Assembly (NCBI GenBank): GCA_009746045.1
Contig: RPFO01000015.1
Coordinates: forward strand, 1,390,529 to 1,450,528
Reading direction: 5' to 3'
Source: Mesostigma viride
Lineage: Eukaryota > Streptophyta > Mesostigmatophyceae > Mesostigmatales > Mesostigmataceae
Length of the DNA stretch: 60,000 nt
In this document: positions 43,740-54,579 of the stretch, piece by piece
Layout of the letters: the number at the start of each line of letters is the position of its first letter
Numbering within the stretch: position 1 is the stretch's first letter
Notes under the pieces: generated by a model
Database searches by the model: none
What the model saw: only the letters and a program-made list of their open reading frames with translations
Told to the model about the DNA's origin: nothing
Made by a program: the position numbers and the translations under genes

Positions 43740-45240
43740 CTATTCTTTGAAGGTGCGGGCCTTGCGGCGTCTAACATCAGGGGGCCCGGCCCACGTCAGG
43801 TGGTGCCGGCCAGGCTGAGCTGGTCGCAGTCCCGCAGGGGGGCCACGTGAGGTGTCTACCTGGTTGGTGCGAGCTAGGTGCCCTACGAGCTGCAGGCGCC
43901 GCTGCTTAATGGTGCTGGTGATATATGGCATGCCAAGGTACAGGTCCTCATTGCGAACAAGGGTCTGATTAAATGGATCGCAGCATGTTGGTGACCGCGC
44001 CGTCCAGCTTGCGGGCCAGGTCGGCGGTGAGGGTCCACGTCTCGGCCCCATACGTAAGAACAGGAAGGACGAGGACCTTAAACAGGTCCTGTTTCTCGAT
44101 CTTGCCAAGGGGCTTGCGCCACAGGGCCCGGTAATGGCGTAAAGCGTGTCAGGCGAGGGAGATGCGGTGGTCCACATCAGCCTCGCAGCTGGGAGGCACG
44201 GGCTGCCCAGCAGCTTGACGCGGTCCCGATACAGGACTCGAGAGCCGTCAAGGAGATAGAGGGGTGGCGGTGGGTGGGTGAGCCCAAGCGCCAGAGCCTC
44301 TGTCTTCTTGCTGACCTCGAGCCTCACTGCACGGGCCTCGATAGCCAGGCAGTCAAGCCATGTCTGCACGTGCCCAGTGTCCTCGAAGAGGGTGGTGTCG
44401 TCTGCGTAGATGATGTCCGCCAGCCGAATCTCCGTTTCCGCTCCGCCATGCCAGACGTGGTTGGCAACCTGCACCCCTGGTTCCCTACCCACGATGCGGG
44501 CAAATCGCTTGCGCGCCTGAATCATTACGTATTCGACCACAATAATGAACAGGTAGGGCGACAGCACGCAGCCCTGCCACACACCCTTCTGTAAAGGGCA
44601 TGGTGGCGTGGTCCCATAAGAAGTGCGCACCGAAGTGGTGGACCCCTCATACAGTTTGCGGATGACAGCATTAAGGGGGCGGGGGATCCGGAACAGCCCG
44701 AGGATGTCCCATAGCGCAGGCCAGAAAACTGAATCGAAGGCTTTGATGAAGTCCACCAGCACAAGGTGCAAAGGGGACTCACCAGGCTGAAGGCGTTGCA
44801 GGTCCTCCACAAGTCGGCGAGTAGCGAAGAGCGCCTATACTGTGTTGCGACCTGAACGGAAGCCGTGCTGAGTCTTGCTGAGGTGACCGTCCAGGGCCGT
44901 GCGCAGGCGGTTCAGGATGAGCCCCATAAGAAGCTTGAGGGGGGCACTTTGGATCACACCCCTCTGTAGTTGCCGGGGTCGGCTGGCGACCCCTTGTTCT
45001 TGTACAGCATCATGCGAAAACTATGTTGCCAGGCCCCTGGAGGCGGTTGCGACGACAGCAGAAGGCGGTTGCAGATATCCCGGAAGAGCAGCATACATAA
45101 CACCGGTGTCCTCAAATTCGGCTGCAAGTTTCACAACTGCGGCAGGAATCTCGTCGGAGCCGGTGGCTGCGTCATAATGCAGACGCTGGACCGCCTCCGT
45201 GACCTCGCGAGAGGTGAAAGGAGGCATGTCTGACGGGTCG
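43740..45240 (-). pseudogene. RTE-like LINE reverse transcriptase, diverged subfamily
   Basis: Minus-strand reverse transcriptase with motif A LVDFIKAFDSVFW, motif B GCVLSPYLFIIVV, catalytic YADDTTLF and the C-terminal block TIKQRRLQLVGHLARTNQVD. Upstream, PFTSREVTEAVQRLHYDAAT is the start of the RT domain. It is broken by a frameshift near 44955 (in the NYRGV block), an in-frame TAG at 44837-44835 and a frameshift after KLLGS near 44200. It is truncated at about 45240, so the endonuclease is missing. RTE affinity is inferred from the AETWTL and GHLAR blocks of the relatives and the short tandem tail. Confidence 0.8.
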
Positions 45241-45341
45241 CCACATTTGGGTTATATCTTTGGGTTTGATAAATCACTTTATTGATTCTCAATTGATAAG
45301 CCATTTTCCCAATTCTTTCCGAGCCAAAGTGTTGCTAAATA

Positions 45342-46135
45342 AAGCCGGAGTCTGCCCAACTCTGGCTAGACTGCCTGGCGCTCGAGGCCCCTGCTGTTGG
45401 TGTAGAAATCAGCCCCTAAACGGAGGTCATGGCCCTCGGCATGGCAGGGCCCCCACCCACACTCCGCACCTTAGACAACACCGAGGTCAACTTCCCTGCT
45501 TTAGTCCGCTTTGAGCTGCTCGGCAGTTGGCTTCCCGACTGCAAGGACGACATGACAACCCGGATAGGCATGGTGTGGGGGCAACTCCATGAGCACCGTC
45601 GCTGGTGGAGCAACCCCGCCTTGCCCCGGCTTGTCAAGAACGACCTGTTGAAGGTCGTCATTCTGACGATCCTGACCTACGGCGCCGAGACCTGGACGCT
45701 GGAGCAACGACTCGACGGCAACGTCACAAAGATGCTGCGCACGGCACTTAACATTCCCTAGTTTGGTTTGCACATTGGCAATGAGGATTTGTACGCTGAT
45801 TTACCATATGTTTCGCACATATTTCTTAGGCACAGACACCTGGGCCTAGCCGGACCGGCACCTGGCCCGGACAGATCAGGTAGACACATCAGATAGACTA
45901 GCTGGCACCAAGCCCGCCCAGCCTGGGCGTTTGGTCCTCACGTGGCATGCCCCAGGCTGAGCGCTCCGGCCGGGCCGCCCTCCCTGGACTTTCCGCAAAA
46001 GGCTAGTAGGCATGGACATGTACTACCCTCGACATCTGGGGCGGGACGCAGTCACGTGTCTATTAATTAATTCATTAATCTGGGGCGGGCTCACGCCCGG
46101 GGAACCCCCTGGTTTGTCTGTAATATGGAGGCAAC
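45342..46135 (+). pseudogene. RTE-like LINE, RT C-terminal fragment
   Basis: It starts inside the block ESAQLWLDCLALEA and runs through LLGSWLPDCKDDMTTRIGMV, ILTILTYGAETWTLEQRLDG and LHIGNEDLYADLPYV to GLSVIWRQ. Stops and shifts interrupt the frame. A 32-bp insertion sits at 46046-46077. Confidence 0.78.
46046..46077 (+). mobile_element. Extremely 5'-truncated LINE insertion (32 bp)
   Basis: ACGCAGTCACGTGTCTATTA plus ATTAATTCATTA is exactly the 3' terminus of the RTE-like LINE. It is flanked by the 12-bp direct repeat ATCTGGGGCGGG (46034-46045 and 46078-46089), as expected of a target duplication. Confidence 0.75.
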
Positions 46136-47215
46136 CTGTTTATTATTGTAGTGGATTATGTTATGCGCCAGGCACGTGCCCGCTTTGCTGGCATTGCTGG
46201 CCGTGCCCCTGGCCTAGTGATCACAAACGAGCTTGGGGAAGGGAGGCCGACCAACGGGCAGAATTTACTAGCTGACCTCATTTATGCCGACGACGTCACG
46301 CTCATCGAGAAGCCGGAGTCTGCCCAACTTTGGCTGGACTGCCTGGCGCTCGAGGCTCGGGCTGTTGGTCTATAGAAATCAGCCCCAAAACAGAGGCCCT
46401 GGCTCTCGGCATGGCCGGGCCCCCGCCCCCACTCCGCCTCTTAGACGACACCGAGTTCAACTACCCTCCTTCAGGCCGCTTCAAGCTGCTCGGCAGTTGG
46501 CTTCCCGACTGCGAGGACGACATGACGACACGGATCGGCATGGCGTGGGGGCACCTCCATGACCACCGCCGCTGGTGGAGCAACCCCGCCCTACCCCGGA
46601 TCGTCAAGCGTGACCTCTTCAAGGCCGTCATTCTGACGATCCTGACCTACAGTACGGCGCCGAGACCTGGACACTGACGCAGGAGCTGGAGAAACGACTC
46701 GACGGCGCCGTCACCAAGATGCTGCGCAAGGCCCTTAACATCCCCTTTGGTTTGCACATTAGTAATGAGGATTTGTTCGCTGATTTGCCCTATGTTTCCC
46801 ACATTCTTAGGCACTGTCAGGCGCCTGGGCCTAGCCGGGCACCTGGCCCGCACAGATCAGGTAGACACATCAGATAGACTAGCTGGCACCAAGCCCGCCC
46901 AGCCTGGACATTATGTCCTCACCTCCGGGCGTGCCCCAGGCGGGGGGCGCGGCAGGGCCGCAACCCGTGAACTTTCCGTGACAGACTAGGCATGGACATG
47001 TGCTACCCTAGACGAGACGGGCTCACACCGGCCGGGCAGCCTCCTGGTTTGTCTGTAATATGGAGGCAGATGGTACGCAAGGATAGATGGCAAGTAGAGT
47101 GATGAAGGAGACCACCCCCAAGTCTGTGGGGCTCCGCGTGTGAGCGCGTATGGCATTCATAGCGATTCGGGCCGTGGTGCCCACAACCCTGTAACTAGGA
47201 CCTAGATACTGTAGC
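46136..47215 (+). pseudogene. RTE-like LINE, RT fragment with intact YADD
   Basis: It begins abruptly inside motif B (LFIIVVDYVMRQARARFAGI), keeps the catalytic LIYADDVTLI and continues with LLGSWLPDCEDDMTTRIGMA, a 3' ORF end and 3' UTR to the CTAGATACTGTAGCTTACAT region. The junction with the fragment to its left (GGAGGCAACCTGTTTATT) shows two truncated pieces joined. Frameshifts are present near 46375 and 46660. Confidence 0.78.
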
Positions 47216-47224
47216 TTACATCAT

Positions 47225-48746
47225 CCATTCCATCGAGTCTCCAATCTTATTGGTTTCTGCATCGACAATAATATCGCCATCCTGGGAATCCAAGAACACA
47301 GGCGCACTGCATCGGCCCGCGGACCGACTGCCCTTGCTGGTGACGACATCGACGGCTGGCGGTTTTATTACGGAGGCGGCAACGGCACCGGGAACGGGGG
47401 CGTCGGTCCTGCTACTAAGCCGACACGCCGCCGATTCCTGAGTGGCACTGAGCACAGCTACCGTATTATGCTGTACAAATACAAAGGTTCCCCTGACGGC
47501 CCCGCCAACTACCGAGGAGTCTGCATCCAGAGCGCCGCACTCAAGTTGTTCATGCGCATGATCCTCAACCGCCTTTGTTCTGCTCTCGACCGCCGGTCAC
47601 CTAGGGGAAAGTCAAATGGGCTTTCGTCCTGGGCGCAACACCGTTGCATGGCCATCTTCGTCGCGCGTCGCCTCTTCGAGGAAATCGCTCTCCTGCAGCC
47701 TGGTGAGTTTCCCGCCATCCTGATCTTCGTCGATCGACTTCATCAAGGCTTTTGATTCTGTCCTCTGGGACGCTCTATGGGCTGTACTTGCTCGCGCTCG
47801 CGTCCCCACTCCCCTGATTACCGTCATCCGCACGCTGTATGTACACCCCCCCCCCCCACGTTTAAGATTCTCAGGTTTAAGATCATGAGCCCCTGGATTT
47901 GACCTCTACTAGTAGTATAATTGAAGTAGAGTGTAGTAGAACTTAGTAGAATCGAATCACAGTAGTAAGATTCTTTAAGATCATGAGCCCTGGATCGGTC
48001 GGACCCCAATCTTAAACGTGGGGGGGGGGGTGTATGAGGGGTCGACCACTTCGGTGCGCACTCAACAAGGCATTACCCCGCCATGCCCACTGCAGACCGG
48101 CGTCTGGCAGGGTTGCGTCCTCAGTGTCGCCGTACCTGTTTATTATTGTAGTGGATTATGTTATGCGCCAGGCACGTGCTCGCTTTGCTGGCATTGCAGG
48201 CCGTGCCCCCGCCCTAGCATTCACGAACGAGCTTGGAGAAGGGGGGCCGACTAACAAGCAGAATTTACTAGCTGACCTCATTTATGCCAACGACATCACG
48301 CTCATCGAGAAGCCGGAGTCTGCCCAACTTTGGCTGGACTGCCTGGCGCTCGAGGCTCGGGCGGTTGGTCTAGAAATCAGCCCCAAAACGGAGGCCCTGG
48401 CCCTCGGCATGGCAGGGCCCCCAGCCCCCCACCCACGCTCCGCCTCTTAGACGATGCCGAGGTCAACTACCCAGCTCCTTCAGGCCGCTTCAAGCTGCTC
48501 GGCAGTTGGCTTCCCGACTGCGAGGACGACATGACGACACGGATCAGCATGGCGTGGGCGCACCTCCATGACCACCGCCGCTGGTGTCCAGAGCAACCCC
48601 GCCCTACCCCGGATCGTCAAGCGTGACCTCTTCAAGGCCGTCATTCTGACGATCCTGACCTACGGCGCCGAGACCTGGACACTGACACAGGAGCTGGAGC
48701 AACGACTCGACGGCGCCGTCACCAAGATGCTGCGCAAGGCCCTTAA
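47225..48746 (+). pseudogene. RTE-like LINE, endonuclease remnant and RT, YAND mutant (continues at 50456)
   Basis: The first 200 bp resemble an AP-type endonuclease start (NNIAILGIQEHRRT, then GGGNGTGNGGVG) fused directly to the RT (SYRIMLYKYKGSPDGPANYR), so an internal deletion has removed most of the endonuclease. A frameshift turns the expected GFRPGRNT block into GLSSWAQHR. Motif A is broken by a 1-base shift (IFVD, then RLHQGF). The catalytic motif reads LIYANDITLI, with Asn for the first Asp. A MITE interrupts it at 47844-48032 and a piggyBac-like element from 48747. Confidence 0.82.
47844..48032. mobile_element. 189-bp MITE in the LINE, TA target
   Basis: The ends CACCCCCC...ACGTTTAAGATT are inverted repeats of about 25 bp and TA borders both sides (47842-47843, 48033-48034). 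The sister LINE copy at 52160-52175 lacks the insert and shows the joined empty site GCTGTATGTATGAGGGG, so the borders are exact. TTTAAGATCATGAGCCC is repeated inside. Confidence 0.9.
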
Positions 48747-50451
48747 CCCTTCAACCGTACTCGGTCCGTTTTCGTGGACTGAGTTTTTCTCAGTCCACTA
48801 AATTAACGGACCGAGTTTGTGGCAGAACTAGCTATGATTCTAGCAAACTTTTGAATATTCTGTTTAAACCAGCTTCGAGATCTAGATTTGTACTTTCACG
48901 TACACCCCTGGTTTACTACTTTTGGACACCTGGACAGGGACCTACGGTTAAGGAAAGTAGGGGGGGTACCATGGCCAAACGAGGACGACGTGAAGAAAAA
49001 ATTATTCACGTCCGCGGCTATGGTGGCACAAACAACTGACTGGGGCGAGAGCATGGCTTGACGTATTCGACCGAAACTTTGTAGGCATCATCCCTAGGTC
49101 TTGTAAATGCCATATGCGTAGCCATGCAACATTTACAAATGCCTAGATATGTCTCGAGGTTATGTGGCGGCGCAGCAAATCGCGTGAGCGGCCAGGCAAT
49201 GACAGGGCAAGCTGTACTTGGTGCTCGGCAGAAAATGCTTGGATTTTTGCGCATGGATGAGTTAGTTACGTCGTTCCTAGCACAGTTGACCATCAATGGC
49301 GGCCAGGACATGCTTGCGGCTACGTTCGTGGGGTCGGGGCGTGGTAGCTCCTGCAAACAAGGTAATCTGCGGTTTCGACCAGGTACGTTATAGCCTTTTA
49401 TCATGTCTCAGTGACCGCGTATGTGTCATATATTGTTTCGGTACCAGTCTCGGGGCTATAATCGAGGCTTAATAACTGTCTTTTTGTTGTTATTGCTTCT
49501 GTGCATAGGCTTGTGATGGTTGGGTAGTAATGTTACCTCGGCCAGATTTTATACGAGTTTTGACTGCTTTTAGCGTATGCTACAGCATGAATGTCGGTAT
49601 AACTACAGATATCGTTTGTAATAATGTTCAGTGTGATGATACGATGCTTTCCGTTGCTTAAACAACTCAGGGCGAATGTTTTTCTGTCCAGTTCTAGGCA
49701 TGCATGCTGGCCAAGTCCGCCTTCTTTTTGTGTGTTTGCTGTGTGTTAGAGACATATAGATGCCTGGGATCTGCTTGCATTGAAGCATCAGCAAGTTGCT
49801 AATTTTGTTTCTTTCTTTTTTCCTTGTATTTTGAAGGTGTTTGTAGCGTATAGGGTACGTTGGCAATAAGCTCCTTGCATGTGCCTTCTACGCGTGCTTT
49901 ATGCCCAATGGCACTAGATTTACAGTATTATATAGCATGAGCTGCTGTTTTATATGCTGGAAATGTGTTGGGGGATGCATGTGTGGCCAGCTATGATGTT
50001 TTACGCCACATTGGGATAGGAAACCAAAACGGTAGTGCTAGCCACCCCCCCCAAAAAAACTCAGTCCAATTAAACGGACTGAGCTATTTTGGGCTTTTTG
50101 CTAGCTAGCTTGTGCAGTTCTGTAGCATGTCATGTTGTGAATGCATTGATGGCATGCCTGTGATATAAAGTAACTGCCTTGGAAATTCCAGGGCCTATAT
50201 ATTTGTATAAGTGGTCCATATTGCATGATGTATGTCTCAAACCCCGATTTTCCGTACCCCCCTGGGGTGTGCGCTATTTATAGCACCCAAAAGTAACTGA
50301 TTTGGGACCAGTGACCTATCCCCCATGAAAATCAACATATATGCATGCTTGGTACCAAGGGGTGGCCAGAAATTGTTTTTAGGCCATACACAACAAATGT
50401 GCAAAGATGTGCAACTCCGTTTAATTGGACTGAGTTGCTACGGTTTAAGGG
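48747..50451. mobile_element. 1.7-kb piggyBac-like non-autonomous transposon
   Basis: The ends CCCTTCAACCGTA and TACGGTTTAAGGG are inverted with one mismatch and lie between TTAA copies (48743-48746, 50452-50455). The related LINE copy at 46733-46745 shows the empty site GGCCCTTAACATCCCC. Subterminal repeats of GGACTGAG and its inverse CTCAGTCC occur near both ends (about 48777-48800 and 50062-50090, 50418-50435). ORFs of up to 128 codons inside show no transposase motif. Confidence 0.88.
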
Positions 50452-50455
50452 TTAA

Positions 50456-50915
50456 CATCCAAGGCTTTGGCAAATGCACATTAGTAATGAGGATTTGTAC
50501 GCTGATTTGCCCTATTTTCCCACATTCTTAGGCACTGTCAGGCGCCTGGGCCTAGCCGGGCACCTGGCCCGCACAGATCAGGTAGACACATCAGATAGAC
50601 TAGCTGGCGGCCAAGCCCGCCCAGCCTGGGCGTTTGGTCCTCACCTGGCGTGCCCCCGGCCGCGCGCGGCAGGGCGGCCACCCGTAGACTTTTCGTGATA
50701 GACTCGGCATGGACATGTGCTACACTAGACGTGACGGGCTCACACCCGGGCAGCCTCCTGGTTTGTCTGTAATATGGAGGCAGATGGTGCGCAGCAAGGA
50801 TAGATGGCAAGTAGTGATGAGGGAGACCACCCCCAAGTCTGTGGGGGCTCCGCGTGTGACCGCGTATGACAGTCATATAGCGATTCGGGCCGCGGTCCCC
50901 ACAGCCCTGTAATTA
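50456..50915 (+). pseudogene. RTE-like LINE, 3' part of the interrupted plus-strand copy
   Basis: It continues the copy broken at 48746: ISNEDLYADLPYF, VRRLGLAGHLARTDQVDTSD, DMCYTRRDGLTPGQPPGLSV, ending in ATTAATTCATTAATTAAT. It meets the inverted copy at about 50916. Confidence 0.8.
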
Positions 50916-53765
50916 ATTCATTAATTAATAGACACGTGACTGCGTCACGTGAGCATAAGTCCTCAGTGGGAGGGGAACATGGGATGGAATGGATGGTGTA
51001 AGCTATCGAGGTCCTAGTTACAGGGGTGTGGGCACCGCGGCCCGAATCGCTATGAATGCCATACTTGGTCACACGCGGAGCCCCCACAGGCTTGGGGGTG
51101 GTCTCCTTCATCACTACTTGCCATCTATCCTTGCTGCGCACCATCTGCCTCCATATTACAGACAAACCAGGAGGCTGCCCGGGTGTGAGCCCGTCACGTC
51201 TAGTGTAGCACATGTCCATGCCGAGTCTATCACGAAAAGTCCACGGGTGGCCGCCCTGCCGCGCGCGGCCGGGGGCACGCCAGGTGAGGACATATCGCCC
51301 AGGCTGGGCGGGCTTGGTTGGTGCCAGCCGTAGTCTATCTGATGTGTCTACTTGATCTGTGCGGGCCAGGTGCCCGGCTAGGCCCAGGCGCCTGTGCCTA
51401 ATAATGGGGGAAACATAGGGCAAATCAGCGTACAAATCCTCATTACTAATGTGCAAACCAAGTGGGGCCTGGCGCAGCATCTTGGTGACGGCGCCGTCGA
51501 GTCGTTGCTCCAGCTCCTGCGTCAGTGTCCAGGTCTCGGCGCCGTAGGTCAGGATCGTCAGAATGACGACCTTGAAGAGGTCACGCTTGACGATCCGGGG
51601 TAGGGCGGGGTTGCTCTGGACACCAGCGGCGGTGGTCATGGAGGTGCGCCCACGCCATGCTGATCCGTGTCGTCATGTCGTCCTCGCAGTCGGGAAGCCA
51701 ACTGCCGAGCAGCTTGAAGCGGCCTGAAGGAGGGTAGTTGACCTCGGCATCGTCTAAGAGGCGGAGCGTGGGTGGGGGGCTGGGGGCCCTGCCATGCCGA
51801 GGGCCAGGGCCTCCGTTTTGGGGCTGATTTCTAGACCAACCGCCCGAGCCTCGAGCGCCAGGCAGTCCAGCCAAAGTTGGGCAGACTCCGGCTTCTCGAT
51901 GAGCGTGATGTCGTTGGCATAAATGAGGTCAGCTAGTAAATTCTGCTTGTTAGTCGGCCCCCCTTCTCCAAGCTCGTTCGTGAATGCTAGGGCGGGGGCA
52001 CGGCCTGCAATGCCAGCAAAGCGAGCACGTGCCTTGCGCATAACATAATCCACTACAATAATAAACAGGTACGGCGACACTGAGGACGCAACCCTGCCAG
52101 ACGCCGGTCTGCAGTGGGCATGGCGGGGTAATGCCTTGTTGAGTGCGCACCGAAGTGGTCGACCCCTCATACATACAGCGTGCGGATGACGGTAATCAGG
52201 GGAGTGGGGACGCGAGCGCGAGCAAGTACAGCCCATAGAGCGTCCCAGAGGACAGAATCAAAAGCCTTGATGAAGTCGACGAAGATCAGGATGGCGGGAA
52301 ACTCACCAGGCTGCAGGAGAGCGATTTCCTCGAAGAGGCGACGCACGACGAAGATGGCCATGCAACGGTGTTGCGCCCAGGACGAAAGCCCATTTGACTT
52401 TCCCCTAGGTGACCGGCGGTCGAGAGCAGAACAAAGGCGGTTGAGGATCATGCGCATGAACAACTTGAGTGCGGCGCTCTGGATGCAGACTCCTCTGTAG
52501 TGGGCGGGGTCGTCAGGGGAACCTTTGTATTTGTACAGCATAATACGGTAGCTGTGCTGCCACTCAGGAATCGGCGGCGCGTCGGCAAGTGAGGATCCGG
52601 TTGCAGACGTCAAGCAGGAACCCCGTGAGCGCCGTCAGCTTAATCACCGGGGCTGCCGGGAGCTGGTCAGGTCCAACGGCGGCGTAGAAGCGGAGTTGCT
52701 TGGCGGCGGTGCTCAGCTCGAGCTCGGTGAACGGCGGTAGCTCGTTGGGGTCGGCCAGGGGTTCTGTCAGGGCTGGGTACGTGTAGTCCTGCTCAGCGGC
52801 GGGCGGCGTGGGCGACGCAGGGACGTCCGCAGGCGCTACTCCTGCCAGGCGCGCGCAGCCGCCAAAGGGCCAAGCGGCGGAGGCGGCGGAGGGGCGCCGG
52901 AGCAGCCGGGACTGGGAGGAATACCACTGGTCGAGCTGCTGCTGCGGTGAGCCAGAGAGCGTCCGCGGCGCCGGCTGCGCGCGGCCGGCGGGCCGCTGGG
53001 CGTGACGCAGGCGGGTCCAGGCGTACTTGCCGTGCTGGTCCTTGAGGTGGGCGAAGTACTCGCGGACGTGAAGGTCCTCCTGCTCCTTGGTCGCCTGCCG
53101 GATGGCCGAGTGGTAGTCTGCTTTGAGCTAGGCGGGCGTAGCGGGCGGGGTCGCTGTTGTCGCGCAGGGCTTGCCGGGCCTGGATGACGGCGGGGAGCCG
53201 GTGCAGGCTGGTGAAGCAGGGCGGGCGGCGGGGGGGCAGCAGGGCCCCGGCCGCGGGCAGCTTGTCAGCGAGGTGCCGAAGGGCCGATGCCGGGCCGGCA
53301 GCGAACAGCTGGGCATGGCTGGCCGGGATGTCCAGCGCGTCGACGAACGCCTCTGCCGCGCGCTTGTGGGCGCGTTTTTCAGGGAAGTCCTCCAGAGCGT
53401 CGTCAGATTTCTCAAGCAACTGCAGTGTGCGCAAATCAGGTGGTGCCACCTGCTTACGAAAGGGTGAGGGGAATCGCAGGCGGATGCGGGCGGTGACGAT
53501 GCGATGATCGGAGCGCACCAGGGGGATCACATGCGAGCGAGCAGCTAGTACAGAGCCTTGATGACGCTTGCGCATTACAACATAGTCGATGCAGCGTTCA
53601 GTGCCAGTTGGCGAGGTGTGTGTGACCAAAGCATCTGGACTATGTGGAAAGCGAGTGTTGGCAGTGACCAAATCGCATGTCGTAAGCAAATCAGCAAAAA
53701 GTTCAGTGTTGGCATTGGAGACCGTACCGTTGGGGGCGTGCTGACATCCGCCAGTACCCGGTGGT
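50916..53765 (-). pseudogene. RTE-like LINE, longest copy: endonuclease C-terminus to tail, YAND mutant
   Basis: Minus strand. The 5' end (53765 downward) encodes the C-terminal half of an AP-type endonuclease: TANTRFPHSPDALVTH, CIDYVVMRKRHQGSV and VRSDHRIVTARIRLRF, where SDHRIV is the conserved catalytic His block. A linker leads to the RT with QHSYRIMLYKYKGS, motif A IFVDFIKAFDSVLW, catalytic LIYANDITLI and the GLAGHLARTDQVD end, then the 3' UTR with hairpin and TTAA tail at 50911-50950. Frameshifts break it near 52450, 52100 and 51780. The first catalytic Asp is Asn, so it could not prime its own copying. Confidence 0.83.
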
Positions 53766-53774
53766 AGCGTGGCC

Positions 53775-53960
53775 TGTACCTAGGACCTAGATAGCTTACA
53801 CCGTCCATTCCATCCCATGTTCCCCTCCCACTGAGGACTTATGCTCACGTGACGCAGTCACGTGTCTATTAATTAATTAATTAATCCATTCCATCCCATG
53901 TTCCCCTCCCACTGAGGACTTATGCTCACGTGACGCAGTCACGTGCCTATTAATTTATTA
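53775..53960 (+). pseudogene. Two RTE-like LINE 3' tails in tandem
   Basis: 53775-53884 is a 3' UTR end (CCTAGGACCTAGATAGCTTA...CACGTGTCTATTAATTAATT). A second, shorter copy of CCATTCCATCCCATGTTCCC through the hairpin follows at 53885-53960. Both are plus strand and severely 5'-truncated. Confidence 0.75.
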
Positions 53961-54579
53961 TCTTCCACCCTATGTCCGCACCTTAGGTGCTGGAATACAT
54001 AGTGGTGCATTTGCACTTTGTGCACCCAGAGCAGGTGTAGTTTACACCCTACCCTTGCAGGAAGTAGCCCAGAATGTGCCATATGCCCCTTCTCAGGGAT
54101 ATGTGCTACATGTACTCCCAACGGAGATATGTTCCAATTTGATTTAATTTAATTTAATTTAATAGAGCTAGCACACATTAATTAATTAAATACACACGCG
54201 ACTGCGTTACGTGAGCATACATATTGTAATAAATTTGATGTTTTGTGGTGATGCATGCAAAGCAAAGCAAGGCCAGAAATGGATCATGCAGTTGTCTCAC
54301 TTGATGCACCATCCTCAGTGATGTTTGATCCTTAATTGGCTCATTCTAACTACGTCTAAGCCTCCCCTTTCATTTAGGTGCCCTGGATTCCTCTTTGCAA
54401 GATAAAGAGACATAGCCAATGATACGCACCTGCCGGTCAAGGCCATGACATTCCTCACCTTCTTTCTGCTGGGTCATCATGGGTCATTCAGAATACTTTC
54501 GTTGCAGAACTCTTTTAACAATGAAACTTCCTAGGCTCTGCTAGTAGTTACAAAATACATGAATTGCTGGTTGTTACGG
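53961..54579. other. Gap between LINE cluster and ABC transporter gene
   Basis: It holds a TTTAA run at 54140-54162 and a decayed minus-strand LINE tail (TTAATTAATTAAATACACAC, GCGACTGCGTTACGTGAGCA) at about 54178-54220. A TTACA at 54548-54552 gives TGTAA on the minus strand 28 bases after the ABC gene's stop, a possible polyadenylation motif. Confidence 0.5.
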
